A DNA stretch of 64,000 nucleotides from Liolophura sinensis (GCF_032854445.1 NC_088301.1:6060044-6124043), one strand, 5' to 3'. Positions 47,385 to 59,491 are shown, numbered from the stretch's first letter. Numbers and translations are program-made. The notes: generated from the letters alone by a model not told the origin.

Positions 47385-47700
47385 TTGGTGTACAGGTGCA
47401 TGCTTGGTATTAAAATGCTGAAAACTGTCTAAACTTTGAGGAGGTATGAGCTTTATTGTTGAAAGTTTGAAATTCTGGGCGAGAGGACACAAGGTGTGAG
47501 GTAGTGATGAGGCTGCGAGTGACGTCCCCTTAGAAAGGTCCAGCTTTTGACGGTCAACCTATGTCAAGATTTTTATGGATTGTTTCTCACAGGCTGGGCC
47601 AGGCACGCACCAAAGCTTTTTGGCCACGGAATGTTTGGGACTGAGCTACAGCTCTAGATGTTAACATTGTCGCTTTTGGAAAATTAATGGGGGGTCTGAG
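47385..47700 (-). repeat. Right arm of a long inverted repeat
   Basis: Reverse-complement partner of 44,118-44,425, about 2.96 kb away. It contains an extra stretch of about 25 bp (GACGTCACTCGCAGCC on the minus strand) absent from the left arm. Confidence 0.8.
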
Positions 47701-48490
47701 GCCTGAAGTACAAGTAACAAGAAGGTCTCTCTCACAACTGACTTTAACAAGCTTTATCATTGCCAACAGCACTGTACAAGGACTCCCCTACTTTTACTAG
47801 ACTAATGCTTGCTATAGATCTGTCACCTATCGCAGAAAGAATGATGTTTAAATTCTTCACCTAAGCATACTGGCTGGCTGTTGGTCGTCTAGGTTATTCG
47901 CCCCTCTCCTCACTGACCGACCTGTTCCCCCGTTTCCTCATGGAAGATATGTAGAGAACGCCATTCTGGTATCTTCATCGGCCACTCTGAATTTTCTCCA
48001 CTGTATCAAATATATCTGTGTGCAAAAGACAGCGGAGGTTATTACATAAAACCGTGAGCATTATTTATGCCTGCAGGCAGATAGGTTAGCCCTAGGGCGA
48101 CCCAAGGCCTGGGATCAAACGACAGAAGCCCTGAGAGAGATGGTGTAGAATTACACAGTCCATTCATAATTGATGATAATTATTAACCCTTAATTTATTC
48201 CACTAATAAACTTATATTGACTACACTATATTATACATCGGATAGCAAAGCACTGACGAACGCTGCATGCACCACCGGCACACAGCCTTAGTCCACCACC
48301 CTGTGAAACTATGAAAAAAGAGGACCACAGGAAAAAATTAGAAGCTAATGAAAACAGTTTTCCACTAGCGAACATACGTAGATGAAAAAACGAATACATC
48401 AGAATCTACATGCACAGTAGGACTGTCAAAATTGACAAAAACACGACTGTTCCAAAACGACATTACTTCGTTCATCGTTAGGTGTCGCCT
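47701..48490. other. Stretch without a recognised gene
   Basis: No exon, RNA gene or repeat recognised between the inverted-repeat arm and the 35-bp array. Confidence 0.4.
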
Positions 48491-49560
48491 CCCTACTTCA
48501 CACAGCTATACTATAACACCCCACATAACACACCACACAGTTACTGTATGACATCCTAAAGGGCACTCCACACTGTTACAGTACAACACAATAAAGGCCA
48601 CTCCCCACTGTTACAGTACAACAGAATAAAGGACACTCCACACACTTACAGTGTAATACCCCACGTGACACTCCACACATTTACAGTAAAACATTATTAA
48701 GGACAATCCACACACTTACGGTACAACACCCCACACTGAGATCCACACAGTTATAGTATAACACTCCACATAAAATATCACACACTTACAGTATAACACC
48801 CCAAATGACACTTTACACAGTTACAGTTCAACATTTCACAGGACATTTCACGCAGTTGCATTATAACACACAGTTACAGTATAACACCCCAAAGGAAACT
48901 CAACACAGTTACAGTATAATACCCCAAATGGCACTCAGTCTCTGTATAACACCCTAAATGACACTTCTACACTTACAATATGATATCCAACATGACACTT
49001 CACGCAGTTACAGTAATATACACCACAGGACATTTTATACAGTTACAGTAAACACCTCACAGTTACTGTATAAAACTATAAATTAGTTCCACCCAGTTAC
49101 AATTTAACATTTTACATGAATGTTCGCAGACATACAGTATAACAGCCAGCATGACACTTCACACAGTTACACTACAACACTCACCGTGAAACTTTACAGA
49201 GTTTCAGTACAACACCCCCAAAGAACACGCCGTTACAGTAAAAAACCATCCCCACATAACAGTCCGCACAGTAACGGCGCAATATAACACATGGCATTTT
49301 ACACAGTTACAGTTCAACATACCACAGAACACTCCACATAAATACGGTTTAACACCCCACATGTTACTTCACACAGTTACAGTATAACACCTCTCATGAC
49401 ACTTTACACAGTTACAGAAAAACACCTCCTATGACACTTCACACAGTTACAGAACATCACTTCACACAGTTACAATATAACACTGCACACGATATTGTAC
49501 ACATTTACATTAAAACACCCCGTATGAAGTCACAATAATACCTCAAATGACACACCAAAT
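48490..49560. repeat. 35-bp degenerate minisatellite, about 30 copies
   Basis: Units such as GACACTCCACACACTTACAG plus TGTAATACCCCACGT, period 35 bp in the first 300 bp, drifting later. CACAGTTACAGTATAACACC recurs throughout. High divergence suggests an old array. Confidence 0.85.
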
Positions 49561-50379
49561 AGAAACACAATGAGGAGGGTGACGCACACAATTATTGTGG
49601 AACTGTGAGAAGCGAGCTTAAGGCCGCACTGAATTGGTCACCTCTTCTTTATCCCAATTAACACGAGCGGTCCCTTTTCTTTACAGCTACTTTTGATGAT
49701 GACATCAGAGATAATCACAAGTGGTTTTATTGGCCTGAGAGACAACAGCAGTTTTGTTTCTAAACTATGCTGACATGTTTACATGAGGAATTATACTACC
49801 CTCTTTTCTGAGAGTTCTGGAAATATCATGGTTGGGAAAGAAGATGAGGCTCCAAAATGAAGGAATGAATACCAGTATCTGTTTGGGAAATCGATGAACA
49901 CTTTTGACATCATTGCCGCACGACATTTACGGGGTTAAAATTTTCCGTATGAAATTTGCAAACATATGCATCAAATGCCGACAATAGCCCATGTTCACTG
50001 AGTTTTACTGGGACTAAACAATGGCTTTTATACAACTTATCCGATCACCTCGTTGAAGGCTGTATTAAGGTGGTTAGTGGTAACAATTTAACTCATTTTG
50101 ATTTTATCTTGTTTTGCTTTTACACAGTGAGAACAACAAACTATTGATTTATAAAGAGTATAAAAAATAAGGAAAAGCACAAACAACACCAAACTGAGAC
50201 AGTCGTATCCAAGGTACGACACAACACATAAATCTGAACCACGTGATCTCAGATGTCGAAGCCGACTGTGAAAAATGGCCGACGCTTCTGCATGTTTTCG
50301 CTGTAGATAGGAGTTGTCATGATGTCAGTAATGTCAGCGTACAAATCGTCTTCTGCAGACGTGATAAGATCGGCCTACC
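49561..50379. other. 3' flank of the UGT pseudogene, nothing recognised
   Basis: No coding or repeat signature seen; the missing C-terminal UGT exon was looked for here and not found. Confidence 0.4.
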
Positions 50380-51490
50380 TTTCAGTACTGAGCCCTCATA
50401 GCGTTTGCAAACTCATAGAGTCGGCACACCGTGGTAGAGAACCTCAAAGAGACCGTTGTCCCACCGTGACTGATGAACAGCTTGGTTGTGGAATGTCCCA
50501 GTAAATCACTCTGAGGTAGCCAGGAAACTTTCTTAATGTTTCCGTCGTCCTCATGCTTCGGATATTTCCACATAACTGTAACGTTAAGCCTTTTTAGAGC
50601 CTCGACCAAATTGTTTTCCACTTTTTCTGGAAGAAAACCGAAAGAGAAACCAAAAATGACCAGAACAATGTCGCTTTTTGATCTGTTGTAAATCTTAGCG
50701 AATTCTTTGTCTAGAGGTTTTTGCCGGTCCGGTTGCAAACCACAAACGAGAATATGGTTGGGCATGGTGGGAACAGGGTAGCCAAGAACGGTACAGTCGA
50801 GAACTTGCCGCTATATAAGGACATCTTGTGAAGATATCCCCGGAGCAAACTTATTCATGACCTCTGGCTGCATGGCGTATCTGCTTAACAGATAACACAT
50901 AACGTAAGAGAAGGCGTTTGCCAGTCGCTCCCAGAAGGACATGTCGGTAGTAAACTTTGACATAGGCGCGGGTACAATCATCAAAAGCAGTGCTAACAGA
51001 AATATGTGGCAAATCTAGAACGCGAGTAATGAGATATATGCAATAACTGAGGTTAAAACCAATCGACGATAGCTAAGTCGAGCTTTTCTTTCTTCAAACT
51101 GTATATACCTTCTTTTTTCCACAAGAGGTTCTGACACAATAAATTCGTAAACTCATCACTGTACCCAGATGCTTGAAAATGTTTAATTCCTCGTTTTCCA
51201 TGAGTGCAGAAAATTCTAACAATGCCTGTTCTATAGTCTTCAAATCGGGTTTGCTTTTAATTATGATTGGGTGAATTGTTTCCTGGTTATGACTAATTTT
51301 CCGGAAGTAATTTTTGTGGTTAAAATTCGATCCTAACAACAGGGAAACGTCCTGTCCCACTGAGCTCACCTCCAAAACAATGGCTGTTTATAGGAGCAGA
51401 CACGAGTAAGATTTTGGCGCAGTGCACTGACAATGGCACTAGAAGAAAGAGGACACTTGCTTGGAAAGCGATGCTCGTACATCGGCCCAT
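50380..51490 (-). pseudogene. UDP-glucuronosyltransferase (UGT) pseudogene
   Basis: The minus strand encodes pieces of one UGT in order but in shifting frames. ATG at 51,490 begins a signal peptide (SVLFLLVPLSVHCA) followed by AKILLVSAPINSH. After a 1-nt frame change comes VSSVGQDVSLLLGSNF to FKHLGTVMSL. A further shift gives KKEKLDLAIVDWF ending at TAA (51,055). Then VPAPMSKFTTDMSFWERLAN runs to a TAG (50,813), and LDCTVLGYPVPTMPNHILV continues to WLPQSDLLGH and FISHGG of the UDP-sugar-binding signature. A frame change after HGG (about 50,462) breaks the signature, and no transmembrane C-terminus follows. Active UGTs glucuronidate or glycosylate small lipophiles in the ER. Confidence 0.85.
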
Positions 51491-52560
51491 TTTCCTGGAA
51501 GAAGAGTGTTCAATTTGTTATTGTTTTAAATGTTTAGTTTACAATCTCTTAGCATTGATGTAATGACCTCACTATAGGGGTATCAAATAATATCAATATA
51601 TCTTAGTTACAACTACATGTATAAGCAATTCGTCGACGGCACAATTGATTTTTCCAGATTTGTGTAATATATGTTATCTCAGCAAAACGAGTGGTACAGC
51701 TGGCTGTGTAATAAACTATATATGTATGTCATGTTAGCGCGATTTGAGGCTTTGGTGGATGCCGTATTCTACGGTGTCATACCAGTCCAGGCCCTCTTAG
51801 AATCTACACGCATAGATTTGTGAAGCCTTTCAGGTAAAACGTTCTACAACAGCATAGGAGAATTCATATCCAGTTGCAATACTCTTATAAAGCCTCGTGA
51901 TACCTTCTATAACCGCACAAACACGTAATTACCTTCAGCGTAAAACCTCTGAGTATAGGCACTGTGGGGATTCGCTTCTAACCTGTCAGCTAGGCCAGCG
52001 TGAAACGGTCCCTGTAAGTACGACTAAATATCAAAAATGCTGCACCAGGAAAAGCAGGCGAAAAAATTAACCTGGATTTAGACGTAACGTGTTTGGTGAC
52101 AAGAGCGCGAGAACTTTCACCCTTCTAGGGAGGCCAAAAAGTGAGCACAAAAGTTGTATATCGTACGCACTGATGTGTTTCAACATGCAGTCGTAGAATC
52201 ACGATCTCACAACCTGACTCAGATCACAGTAGCGAGGTTTGAAGTAGGTTAGCTTTCAGAAATACTATAAGCTATATAGGCCTACCAATGTGTTGAGCAG
52301 CCTGGCATTTTGTCGAAATGATCAAAATTTTTGTGAGCTCAAAATACGAGTGAAAATATTGATCTTCGAGACGAAATATCATGCCGTATACACACACAAC
52401 ACGTTGGTATATCGAATTAATCATAATGGAGAGCATTACGGCCAACTTTTCCGGAAATAATACGATACCTCAGCCAAAGCACGCTGTTATTGGGCGAAGT
52501 GGGTAGCTTGCTCAACACTGTCAAACCAATCAGTAACTTGATATAATCTATTCACTTACC

Positions 52561-52620
52561 TGAAACTTAGTCTTTTCTTGTGTGCAGTCCTGAACACGTC
52601 AAAGCTGTAAATTACAGGCT
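52561..52620 (-). other. Possible 5' non-coding exon of the UGT locus
   Basis: A strong minus-strand donor (TTTCAG then GTAAGTG, exon end 52,561) lies about 1 kb upstream of a good acceptor (CTTCTTCCAG) placed 5 nt before the UGT start codon. That pairing would make a leader exon and argue that the pseudogene arose by decay or DNA duplication rather than by retrocopying. The upstream edge is not defined; the coordinates mark only the donor region. Confidence 0.4.
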
Positions 52621-52879
52621 ACCTTTAATCCTGAAATATCTTTGACTTCATGTGTGTATCACCTAGATAATCGTGACTAAGAAAGACCTTAACGCCTCAG
52701 TTACACAAATGTGCATGCTATGCAAACATGTCCCTTATCAGCGGTGCAGCGGGGCCTGCTGTCACAGAGGGAACTGTTGGATTAACTTCTTTTGTAACCG
52801 TTTTTAACCTGTTGTAGCAGTGAAGACTGTTCTTGCATCTATAGCTGTTGGACTAACATTGTTTATAACTGTTTTCACC

Positions 52880-53770
52880 TGGTGCGATTTTGTCCGTCTG
52901 TTCGTCCGTCGGTATTCGTGTCCCGGCTATAGCTCCAACAGTTTTCCATATAGAGTTTTCTTTTTTGATGGATACATAGATCTACAGATGACGATACATT
53001 GCAACTAAACAGTTGTTCATTTTTGCAGTTGCCATGGTTACCAGATAGCCATGTTCCTCAGGTGCACTGTATAAATAGATATGATTTCGTGTCCAAGCTC
53101 TAACAACAACATTTTTTCTACGTAGAGTTCTAATTTTTGGTAGTTGCATACATACACAGATGACAATGTGTTTGCTACTCACATTTGTCCATTTTCGCAG
53201 TTGCCATGGTCTCTAGACAGCCATTTTCCTTATACATACTGTGGACAGATATGATTTCATATCCTGGCTATAACTCCAACAGTTTAACTCCAACAGTTTA
53301 CCATACAGAGTTTTCATTTTTGGTGGATACATAGATACACAGATGACGATGTATTGTAACTCATATTAGTCCATTTTCGCAGTTGCCATGGTTACTATAT
53401 AGCTATTTTCCTTATATATAATATATAAATAGGTTTGATTTTTGTGTCCGGGCAACAGCATCCCCCCTCCCCTGAAACCATGTTTTCCATGCAGAGTTTT
53501 AATTTTTGCTGGATGCATAGATACACAGATGACGATGTGTTACGACTCACATTTGTCCATTTCCGTCCTTAACCAGATAGCCGGTTTCCCTATGTATACT
53601 ACGACGCAGCCTTCGTATCAGTGAAATATTATTTAGTACGTCGTAAAAATCAAATAAATAAATATGTGTACGACATCAATAGAACTGACTTTGTGTCCGG
53701 GCTACAACTCCAACTGTTTTCCGCATAACGTTTTGATTTGAAGTGGACAACTTTGTCCACTTGCGATGAA
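52880..53770. repeat. Tandem array of about 175-bp units, about 5 copies
   Basis: Units start at about 52,917, 53,091, 53,263, 53,443 and 53,692 with variants of GTGTCCGGGCTATAACTCCA plus CAGTTTTCCATATAGAGTTT, and contain GATACACAGATGACGATGT and TTTTCGCAGTTGCCATGGTT. The fourth unit is lengthened by a SINE family 1 tail (53,600-53,662). Confidence 0.85.
53600..53662 (+). mobile_element. SINE family 1 tail fragment
   Basis: CAGTGAAATATTATTTAGTA then CGTCGTAAAAATCAAATAAA, the 3' end of the family with its AAATAAATA tail, inside the 175-bp array. Confidence 0.55.
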
Positions 53771-53884
53771 GATTCCCCTCAGGGTTTATACGTACCAGAA
53801 TGCTGCTAGCATTCTATTTTACAATTCAAAAAAAAAGCTTTTGTTGGGGTATATGTTGTGTTCAGCTAAACTCTTGTTAACCTG

Positions 53885-54895
53885 ATGTAACAATGACGTC
53901 TCCTGTTACAGTGGTAGTTGTTTGTTGTATGGTTGTAACCTTTTTTACCGTGATGTAGCAGCGAGTCCTGCTGTCACAGTGGTAACTGTTTGTTGTATGC
54001 TTGCAACCGTATTCACCGCGTCGTAGCAGCGACATCTGCTGCCATAGCGGTAGCTGTTTGTTATATGGTTGTAACCGTTTTTACCGTGATGTGCACCCAG
54101 GTCTGCTGTCACAGCGGTAACTATTTTTTGTATGGTTGTAACCGTTTTTACCGTGATGTAGCAGCTGGGGCTGCTGTCACAGCGGTAGCTGATTGTTGTA
54201 TGGTTGTAACCGTTTTTACCGTGATGTAGCAACGAGCCTGCTCTCACAGTGGTAGCTATTGGTTGTATGCATGCAACCGTATTTACCGCGACGTAGCAGC
54301 GAGATCTGCTGCCATAGCGGTAGCTGTTTGTTGTATGGTTGTAACCGTTTTTATCGTGATGTGGCACCCAGGTCTGCTGTCACAGCGGTAACTATTCGTT
54401 GTATGGTTGTAACCGTTTTTACGTGATGTAGCAGCGAACGCTGCTGTCCCAGCGATACCTGTTTGTTGCATGGTTACAACCGTTTTTACTGTGATGTAGC
54501 CGCAAGGGTTGCTAACACAGCGGTAGGTGTTTGTTGTATGGTTGTAACCGTTTTTACCGTGATGTAGCCCGCAAGGGTTGCTAACACAGCGGTAGGTGTT
54601 TGTTGCATGGTTGTAACCCTTTTAAACCCTGATGTAGCGGCCAGGGCTGTTGTCACAGCGTTAGCTGTTTGTTGTATGGCTGTAAACGTTTTAATCTGGT
54701 GTAGCAACGAGATCTGCTGTCACAGATGTAGCAGTTTGTTGCATGGTTGTAACCGTTTTTACCGCGATGTAGCAGCGAGGGCTGCTGTCACAGCGGGATA
54801 TGTTTGTTGTATGCTTGTAATCGTATTACCGTTATATAGCAACGAGGCTGTTTGTCACAGCTCGGTAGCTGTTTGTTGTATGGTAGAAAAAACGA
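53885..54895. repeat. 67-bp tandem array, about 15 copies
   Basis: Unit GTAGCAGCGAGGGCTGCTGT plus CACAGCGGTAGCTGTTTGTT plus GTATGGTTGTAACCGTTTTTACCG-like end, period 67-68 bp. Because the period is not a multiple of three, the long frames across it (such as minus 54,367-53,945) are by-products. Two neighbouring units near 54,500-54,600 share a private CGCAAGGGTTGCTAACACAG variant, a sign of local unit duplication. Confidence 0.9.
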
Positions 54896-55889
54896 AGCGT
54901 ATATATACCTTATATAAGAGCGGGGCTGGTTGATTGGTGATTTTTCATTGAAATAGTGACGGCAGAAGCGGGGAGTGCGCGTGTTGTGATGAAGGGGTCT
55001 GAGCCCCCCTCCTCCCCCCCTCCCCCCCTTCCCCCTGAAATTTAAGTGTGCTGAGCGGGTTGAATAAAAATGCTGTACAACAGTGGAGAGCCAATAGGCT
55101 GGATCAGCAGCCTGTTTTATTTTAATTTATCCATCAGCGGTACATTATAATATTTATGCCTTATTGTTGCAATTCTGTACAATAATGAAGTCTGTTGACA
55201 GACAGACAAATCACACGTGTCTACTAAATACGTGCTTATCTTGTTTCAGTACATGAACAAGCAGCCGACATTGACAGCAAATAAAAACGGTGGTAGGTCG
55301 AGTTCATAACAGGAGTTATGTGCTGTTAATATGGTACATGTTTAATATCGGAAAATGTTGCGATCAAACGCGCGTTACCTTAAATTTAGTTAAGTATTTT
55401 TGACTTAATTTTGTCTGTGTCTTATCGGAACAATAAACGGTAATACCAGGAGTAAACAAGTGTCCAGGCTTTGCGTTGTCAAATTCTTGCACAGCGCTAT
55501 TCTTCGTTGTATTCTGTAGCGTTTTACAGTATTTTTACCGAAAATTACCAAATACACGTACCGCCTGCGGTGTTCAGAGACATTTGAACCTTAATCATTA
55601 TTAAGGCTGTAGTAATTTATAAACGCTCTATAATTATCAAACTAAACCTCTCTCAAAAAATGCAGATCTCCTTAATTATATAAACAAAATTCCAATGGAA
55701 GCTGTGCATAATTTCCTTAAAAATAGAAATGGTCAATAGTTTTCAGCCATGGAGCTGTGTGAAATCCAGGAGGCGAAAAATTAACTGATGCCTGACGCTC
55801 CCTGTCACGGGTACACATAGCCAGTTTATCTGTAGTTTATCATTGTGCTACAGGTACGGGTACATAAATATATTTAGTCTATATACGAT

Positions 55890-55980
55890 CTCTTCTGATG
55901 GTCGTGGCTTTCCCTGGGCTTTGTGTCGGTTTCTATTCACTGTAATGCTGACGTCCGTTGTATAAAAGAAGTATTAAAAC
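55890..55980 (+). mobile_element. SINE family 1 fragment, diverged
   Basis: GGTCGTGGCTTTCCCTGGGC, then CACTGTAATGCTGACGTCCG and TTGTATAAAAGAAGTATTAA; old copy. Confidence 0.5.
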
Positions 55981-56039
55981 TTTAACACCCCATTACGGCA
56001 AAACGGTGTCGAATGGAAAAATGACCATTCAAACCTCCC

Positions 56040-56235
56040 AGCTCTCCCTGACCGAATGGTAAGCGCGCCAGCGTGGCTTAAAGACACAGGAGTTTCCTAC
56101 TAATGTTCGTGCTGGCTTCGTCTGCGGCCTGCGTATGATCGTGGATTTCTCCCGGACACTGCCCGGTTTCCCGCCGTCATATAAGTGAAATATTCGTGAA
56201 TACGGCATAAAACACCAACCAAATAAATAAACACA
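56040..56235 (+). mobile_element. SINE family 1 copy
   Basis: Degenerate head (GGTAAGCGCGCCAGCGTGGC), GTGCTGGCTTCGTC, GCCCGGTTTCCCGCCGTCAT, AGTGAAATATTCGTGAATAC, GGCATAAAACACC and an AAATAAATAAA tail. Confidence 0.75.
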
Positions 56236-57344
56236 GTAAATATATATTTGTGTGACGACAAGCAGATCACATACATTGTCTGATCTGAACTTAAGTAAAT
56301 AACAAAAAAAAAGCTCTCAAAATATTGAAGCTACTCCGTTTCCCAAGCTTTAAGTTTTGCTGTTTCTTCCACCGTTTCGGTCCCACAAAACATGAGGGTC
56401 GCTTACAGAGCCCATCTCAAGAGATACACGCCGCCGCAAACAAGTATATCTGAGTGGAAAGGATGGCAGGCTTCATCCATTTGGATGGAGGAAGCGGAAG
56501 TCCTATGGTTGTGCAATCCTTTGTTTAAGATGTCTGGTTCCTCATTTATCACGCGGGTCCTAGGGTTTATTGGCTTTGGCTTCTTCATGGAATTTGTTGA
56601 TGTGTTCTTTCTCTTCTTTTTCACAATGCATTTTACGTAAACATATGATAAAAACGAAGAAGAATTTTTTGAATTGTGAAGGCTTTTTTTCTGCTTTTAA
56701 AATTATTATTTAATTTATGTAAAGGTATATAAGCACACGTAGATATACCCCCCCCCCCCCCCCCACTCCCCACCAGTAGGCTTAATATGAAATAGGTGTG
56801 AACGCAGCTATTGATTAAGACTTTATGGTGAAAATATAAAAGTTAACGAAAAACGGCTCTTTTCACACAGATCAGACCAGTGTGTCAGTCTTCCATATAA
56901 ATAGTATTCTTATATATAATACTTGTCAGAAATATTCAGATTTATTCTTGAGTGTTCCAACATTTAAACACATTCCATTACTTTGTAATTATGTAGTAAG
57001 ACAGTGTTGTAGGCTTTAGTATACATGCAGAGCGTTTTACATTTCCTAAACACTGGCCCACTCTACAATGTACGTCCCAAAGCCAGCCTTATGTATCCCT
57101 CCAGAGCACCATGTTCAAAGCTGACTGTTTACCTGCAGCTATGGAATTTCCAAAAAAATTGTAGATTGCCTGTACATAAGAATGCAAAGAGATGTAGACC
57201 TACACAATATTATAGTCAATGCTATTCTATTAGCACTGGACTAGGTATATCTTAAACTAATCTTCGTATATGTTGTGTATATTTGCTAAGTGATAAGGGT
57301 TATTCTAAGCCCTGTAGTGTTCAGCATGAACAAGTATGGAGTGA

Positions 57345-57706
57345 GTGAGTGAGTGCTTCGGGTTTAACGTCGTACTCAACAATTTTTCAGTCATATGACG
57401 ACGAAGGAATCATTAGGGTGCATGCACGTGTAATGTGCTTCCTTGTTGCAGGACGGATTTCCACCGCTCTTTTATTTAGTGCTGCATCACTGAGACGACT
57501 TACCGAAGGCAAGTAAGCTGCCCCGCCCGAGCAATTATACTGATACGAGTCAACCAGTCGTTGCACTATCCCCTTCATGCTGAACGATAAGCGAGGAAGT
57601 TACAACTTCATCTTTTAAAGTCTTAGGTGTGACTCGACCAAGGATTGATCCTGGATCTACCGGTCCCGAAGCGGACGCTCTACCAACTGTGCTATCCGGG
57701 CCGGTA
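57345..57706 (-). mobile_element. SINE family 2, full-length copy
   Basis: On the minus strand: tRNA-like head (CCGGATAGCACAGTTGGTAG, A box; GATCCAGGATCAATCC, B box), body with GAAGTTGTAACTTC-type and GTGCAACGACTGGTTGACTC motifs, conserved 3' part (ACGACGTTAAACCCGAAGCA) and a CTCACTCACTCACT tail. Other copies at 7,453, 34,935 and 45,858. This is a pol III-type retroposon that depends on a LINE for movement. Confidence 0.8.
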
Positions 57707-57741
57707 AAATGAAATCTGTGTGGAGATTAAACTTAAAGCAC

Positions 57742-57814
57742 CATCCCCGGCGGGATTCGAACCCGCGGCCTCTGGATTAGAAGTCCAGCGCGCTATCCAC
57801 TGCGCTACGTGGAC
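57742..57814 (-). tRNA. tRNA-Arg (anticodon UCU)
   Basis: The 73-nt minus-strand sequence folds as a cloverleaf: D arm GCGC-AGTGGATA-GCGC, anticodon arm CTGGA-CTTCTAA-TCCAG with anticodon TCT (Arg), a five-base variable loop, and T arm GCGGG-TTCGAAT-CCCGC. The acceptor stem GTCCACG/CGGGGAT has one A-G mismatch (position 5-68) and a terminal G-T pair, so expression at full efficiency is not certain. A box (TAGCGCAGTGGATAGCG) and B box (GGTTCGAATCC) match pol III consensus. It ends about 36 bp before the SINE at 57,706 begins. Confidence 0.85.
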
Positions 57815-57829
57815 CACTATAAAAAGTAT

Positions 57830-59340
57830 GGACACGATACAGTTAGGTATATGCTTTTCACATATGTCACTCTGTTGTATTCCGACTACAACTCCATCAC
57901 GCCACACAGGATCAGTATGCCGACTGCCAGCAAGATATACCATCCGTACAAGCAGTTCTAAAGAGTAAACCACCTTATATTCTGACAGAACTGCAGTAGA
58001 AACCTAGAACGTAGCACACCGTCTCGGACAGACAATGTGGTCACCCGCTCTTTTGGCTGCGTTTACCTCGGACTAGAAGAATACCATATATCTTCTATAT
58101 AGATACCCTATAATATATTAAAACTTATCTAATATACAACTTGACAAACTAAGATATAAAGAAATATAAGAAAATGATTGAATTTTCAGGTAAAATTATT
58201 AGAAAGTAAACATAAAAACTATACGTGGAACAGGCGGGCGCAGTAAAAGACTATTTGCAGCTAAAGGGGACAATTTCCCTCAGCACAAAACATTAAATGC
58301 TGCATTTGTAACCACATCGAAAAGCTCGTTATCAGTTTTTGAACACCAACTGCAACTAGCGGTATATGTAATAGTTATCACACTTATTTTGAAAAAGCTG
58401 CACCTACTTATAGAAGTACCCGGCGAGTGACTCCCTCAGGTTTTATAATAAAATGATTAGTCCCAATAATGATTCCTTGGTAGAGATCAACTCTAAATCG
58501 AATGGTAATGGGATTCACCATATGATCTTCAATTATCCGTCAAATTCCACGCTATATACATGTAATGTTCATGTGTTCATGACCTTGGGTGATATCTTAA
58601 TATACAATGCATTTACCATCCAGAATTACACCAACTGTAGTGAACCTTTCAATGGGCCCGGTTAAAGCATCATGCACAATGCACAAAGGTTATTTTGTAT
58701 CAGTTGGTACAATAATGATTCAAATGACTGTTATATCACACAAATGTGTTATGTGAAACTCCACAAACACAGCACAACGTGAAAACGTACACCAAAATGA
58801 AGTCAAACAAACGTATTGACCAAGTGTGCAAACAGACAAACACTATATGATACAGCTGTACAAATAATGCACGCCCTCCTTTGTTCAATTTAATCTATAA
58901 TAATTTTCTAGTGCACTTCAAATTCTGGAGGCCTACAACAGAATCATACTAGCGTGCACACGTTTGCCATAAAACGAACAAAACGAAGAGCATTTGTTTG
59001 ATATATTTGTTTATTTCATTATAAGCCATGTCGCCCTCATCCGCCACACAATAGAAACAAATCGAAATTTGATCAATTATGAATAACTCTACCTCAAAAT
59101 GACTTCAGAAGCGCTTACTTCTCTTAAAATTTTTGCTCTTTGTTCTTCCGTTTTACATAGTTTCCGAATTTACTCACATTTTAAATATTTCTAGTAATAT
59201 TAAAACCAGATTAAATGCAATCGAATCATTCAGAGCTGTTGTGAGAAATGTTTCCACAGTTCTCTTACTTTGTCAGTCATATTCTGTTCAATATACCAGG
59301 AAAAAACCAGTGAAACATGTCTTTACTTGTAGTGCTATCC
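57830..59340. other. Stretch without a recognised gene
   Basis: AT-rich; no splice-supported exon, RNA or repeat seen. The frames at 58,453-58,665 and 59,133-59,348 (plus) have no family resemblance. Confidence 0.4.
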
Positions 59341-59369
59341 TCCAATAGTCGGGGTTTTTCTCGACAGAG

Positions 59370-59491
59370 ATGGTAGAGACGCTCGCGATGGGTTATAAGG
59401 ACCTGTCAAAACGCCCGACCCATCCGGTCCTCCGGTCCTACAGGATCGCAAGGGGAGATGACAGGGTCCCCAGAGGCAGAGTGGACTTCCG
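59370..59491 (+). CDS. Candidate small gene, exon 1
   Basis: ATG at 59,370 in a strong context (G at -3, G at +4) within a locally CpG-rich segment. It reads MVETLAMGYKDLSKRPTHPV, continues RSYRIARGDDRVPRGR and ends VDF at a consensus donor (CCG then GTAAGT) in phase 2. The peptide is basic and hydrophilic and I do not recognise it. The frame is closed by TAG just upstream of an acceptor-like CCAATAG at 59,348, so an internal exon starting at 59,349 is the alternative. Confidence 0.5.

Larger units (their letters stand above)
54896..57340. other. Stretch without a recognised gene, with C-rich tracts and a SINE
   Basis: Poly(C)-rich tracts at 55,003-55,036 and 56,750-56,766, a SINE family 1 fragment at 55,890-55,980, and a more complete copy at 56,040-56,235. 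The open frame at 56,392-56,640 (plus, 82 codons) ends in a hydrophobic FFFTMHFT stretch but has no family resemblance and overlaps an equally long antisense frame. Confidence 0.4.

Noticed and set aside
53945..54471. Minus-strand frames over the 67-bp array (140 and 62 codons)
   Set aside because: Low-complexity translation of a tandem repeat with both strands open; not a gene.
57640..57706. A second tRNA gene beside tRNA-Arg
   Set aside because: A and B boxes are present but the anticodon and acceptor arms do not pair properly and the sequence continues into a known SINE body; called as SINE head.
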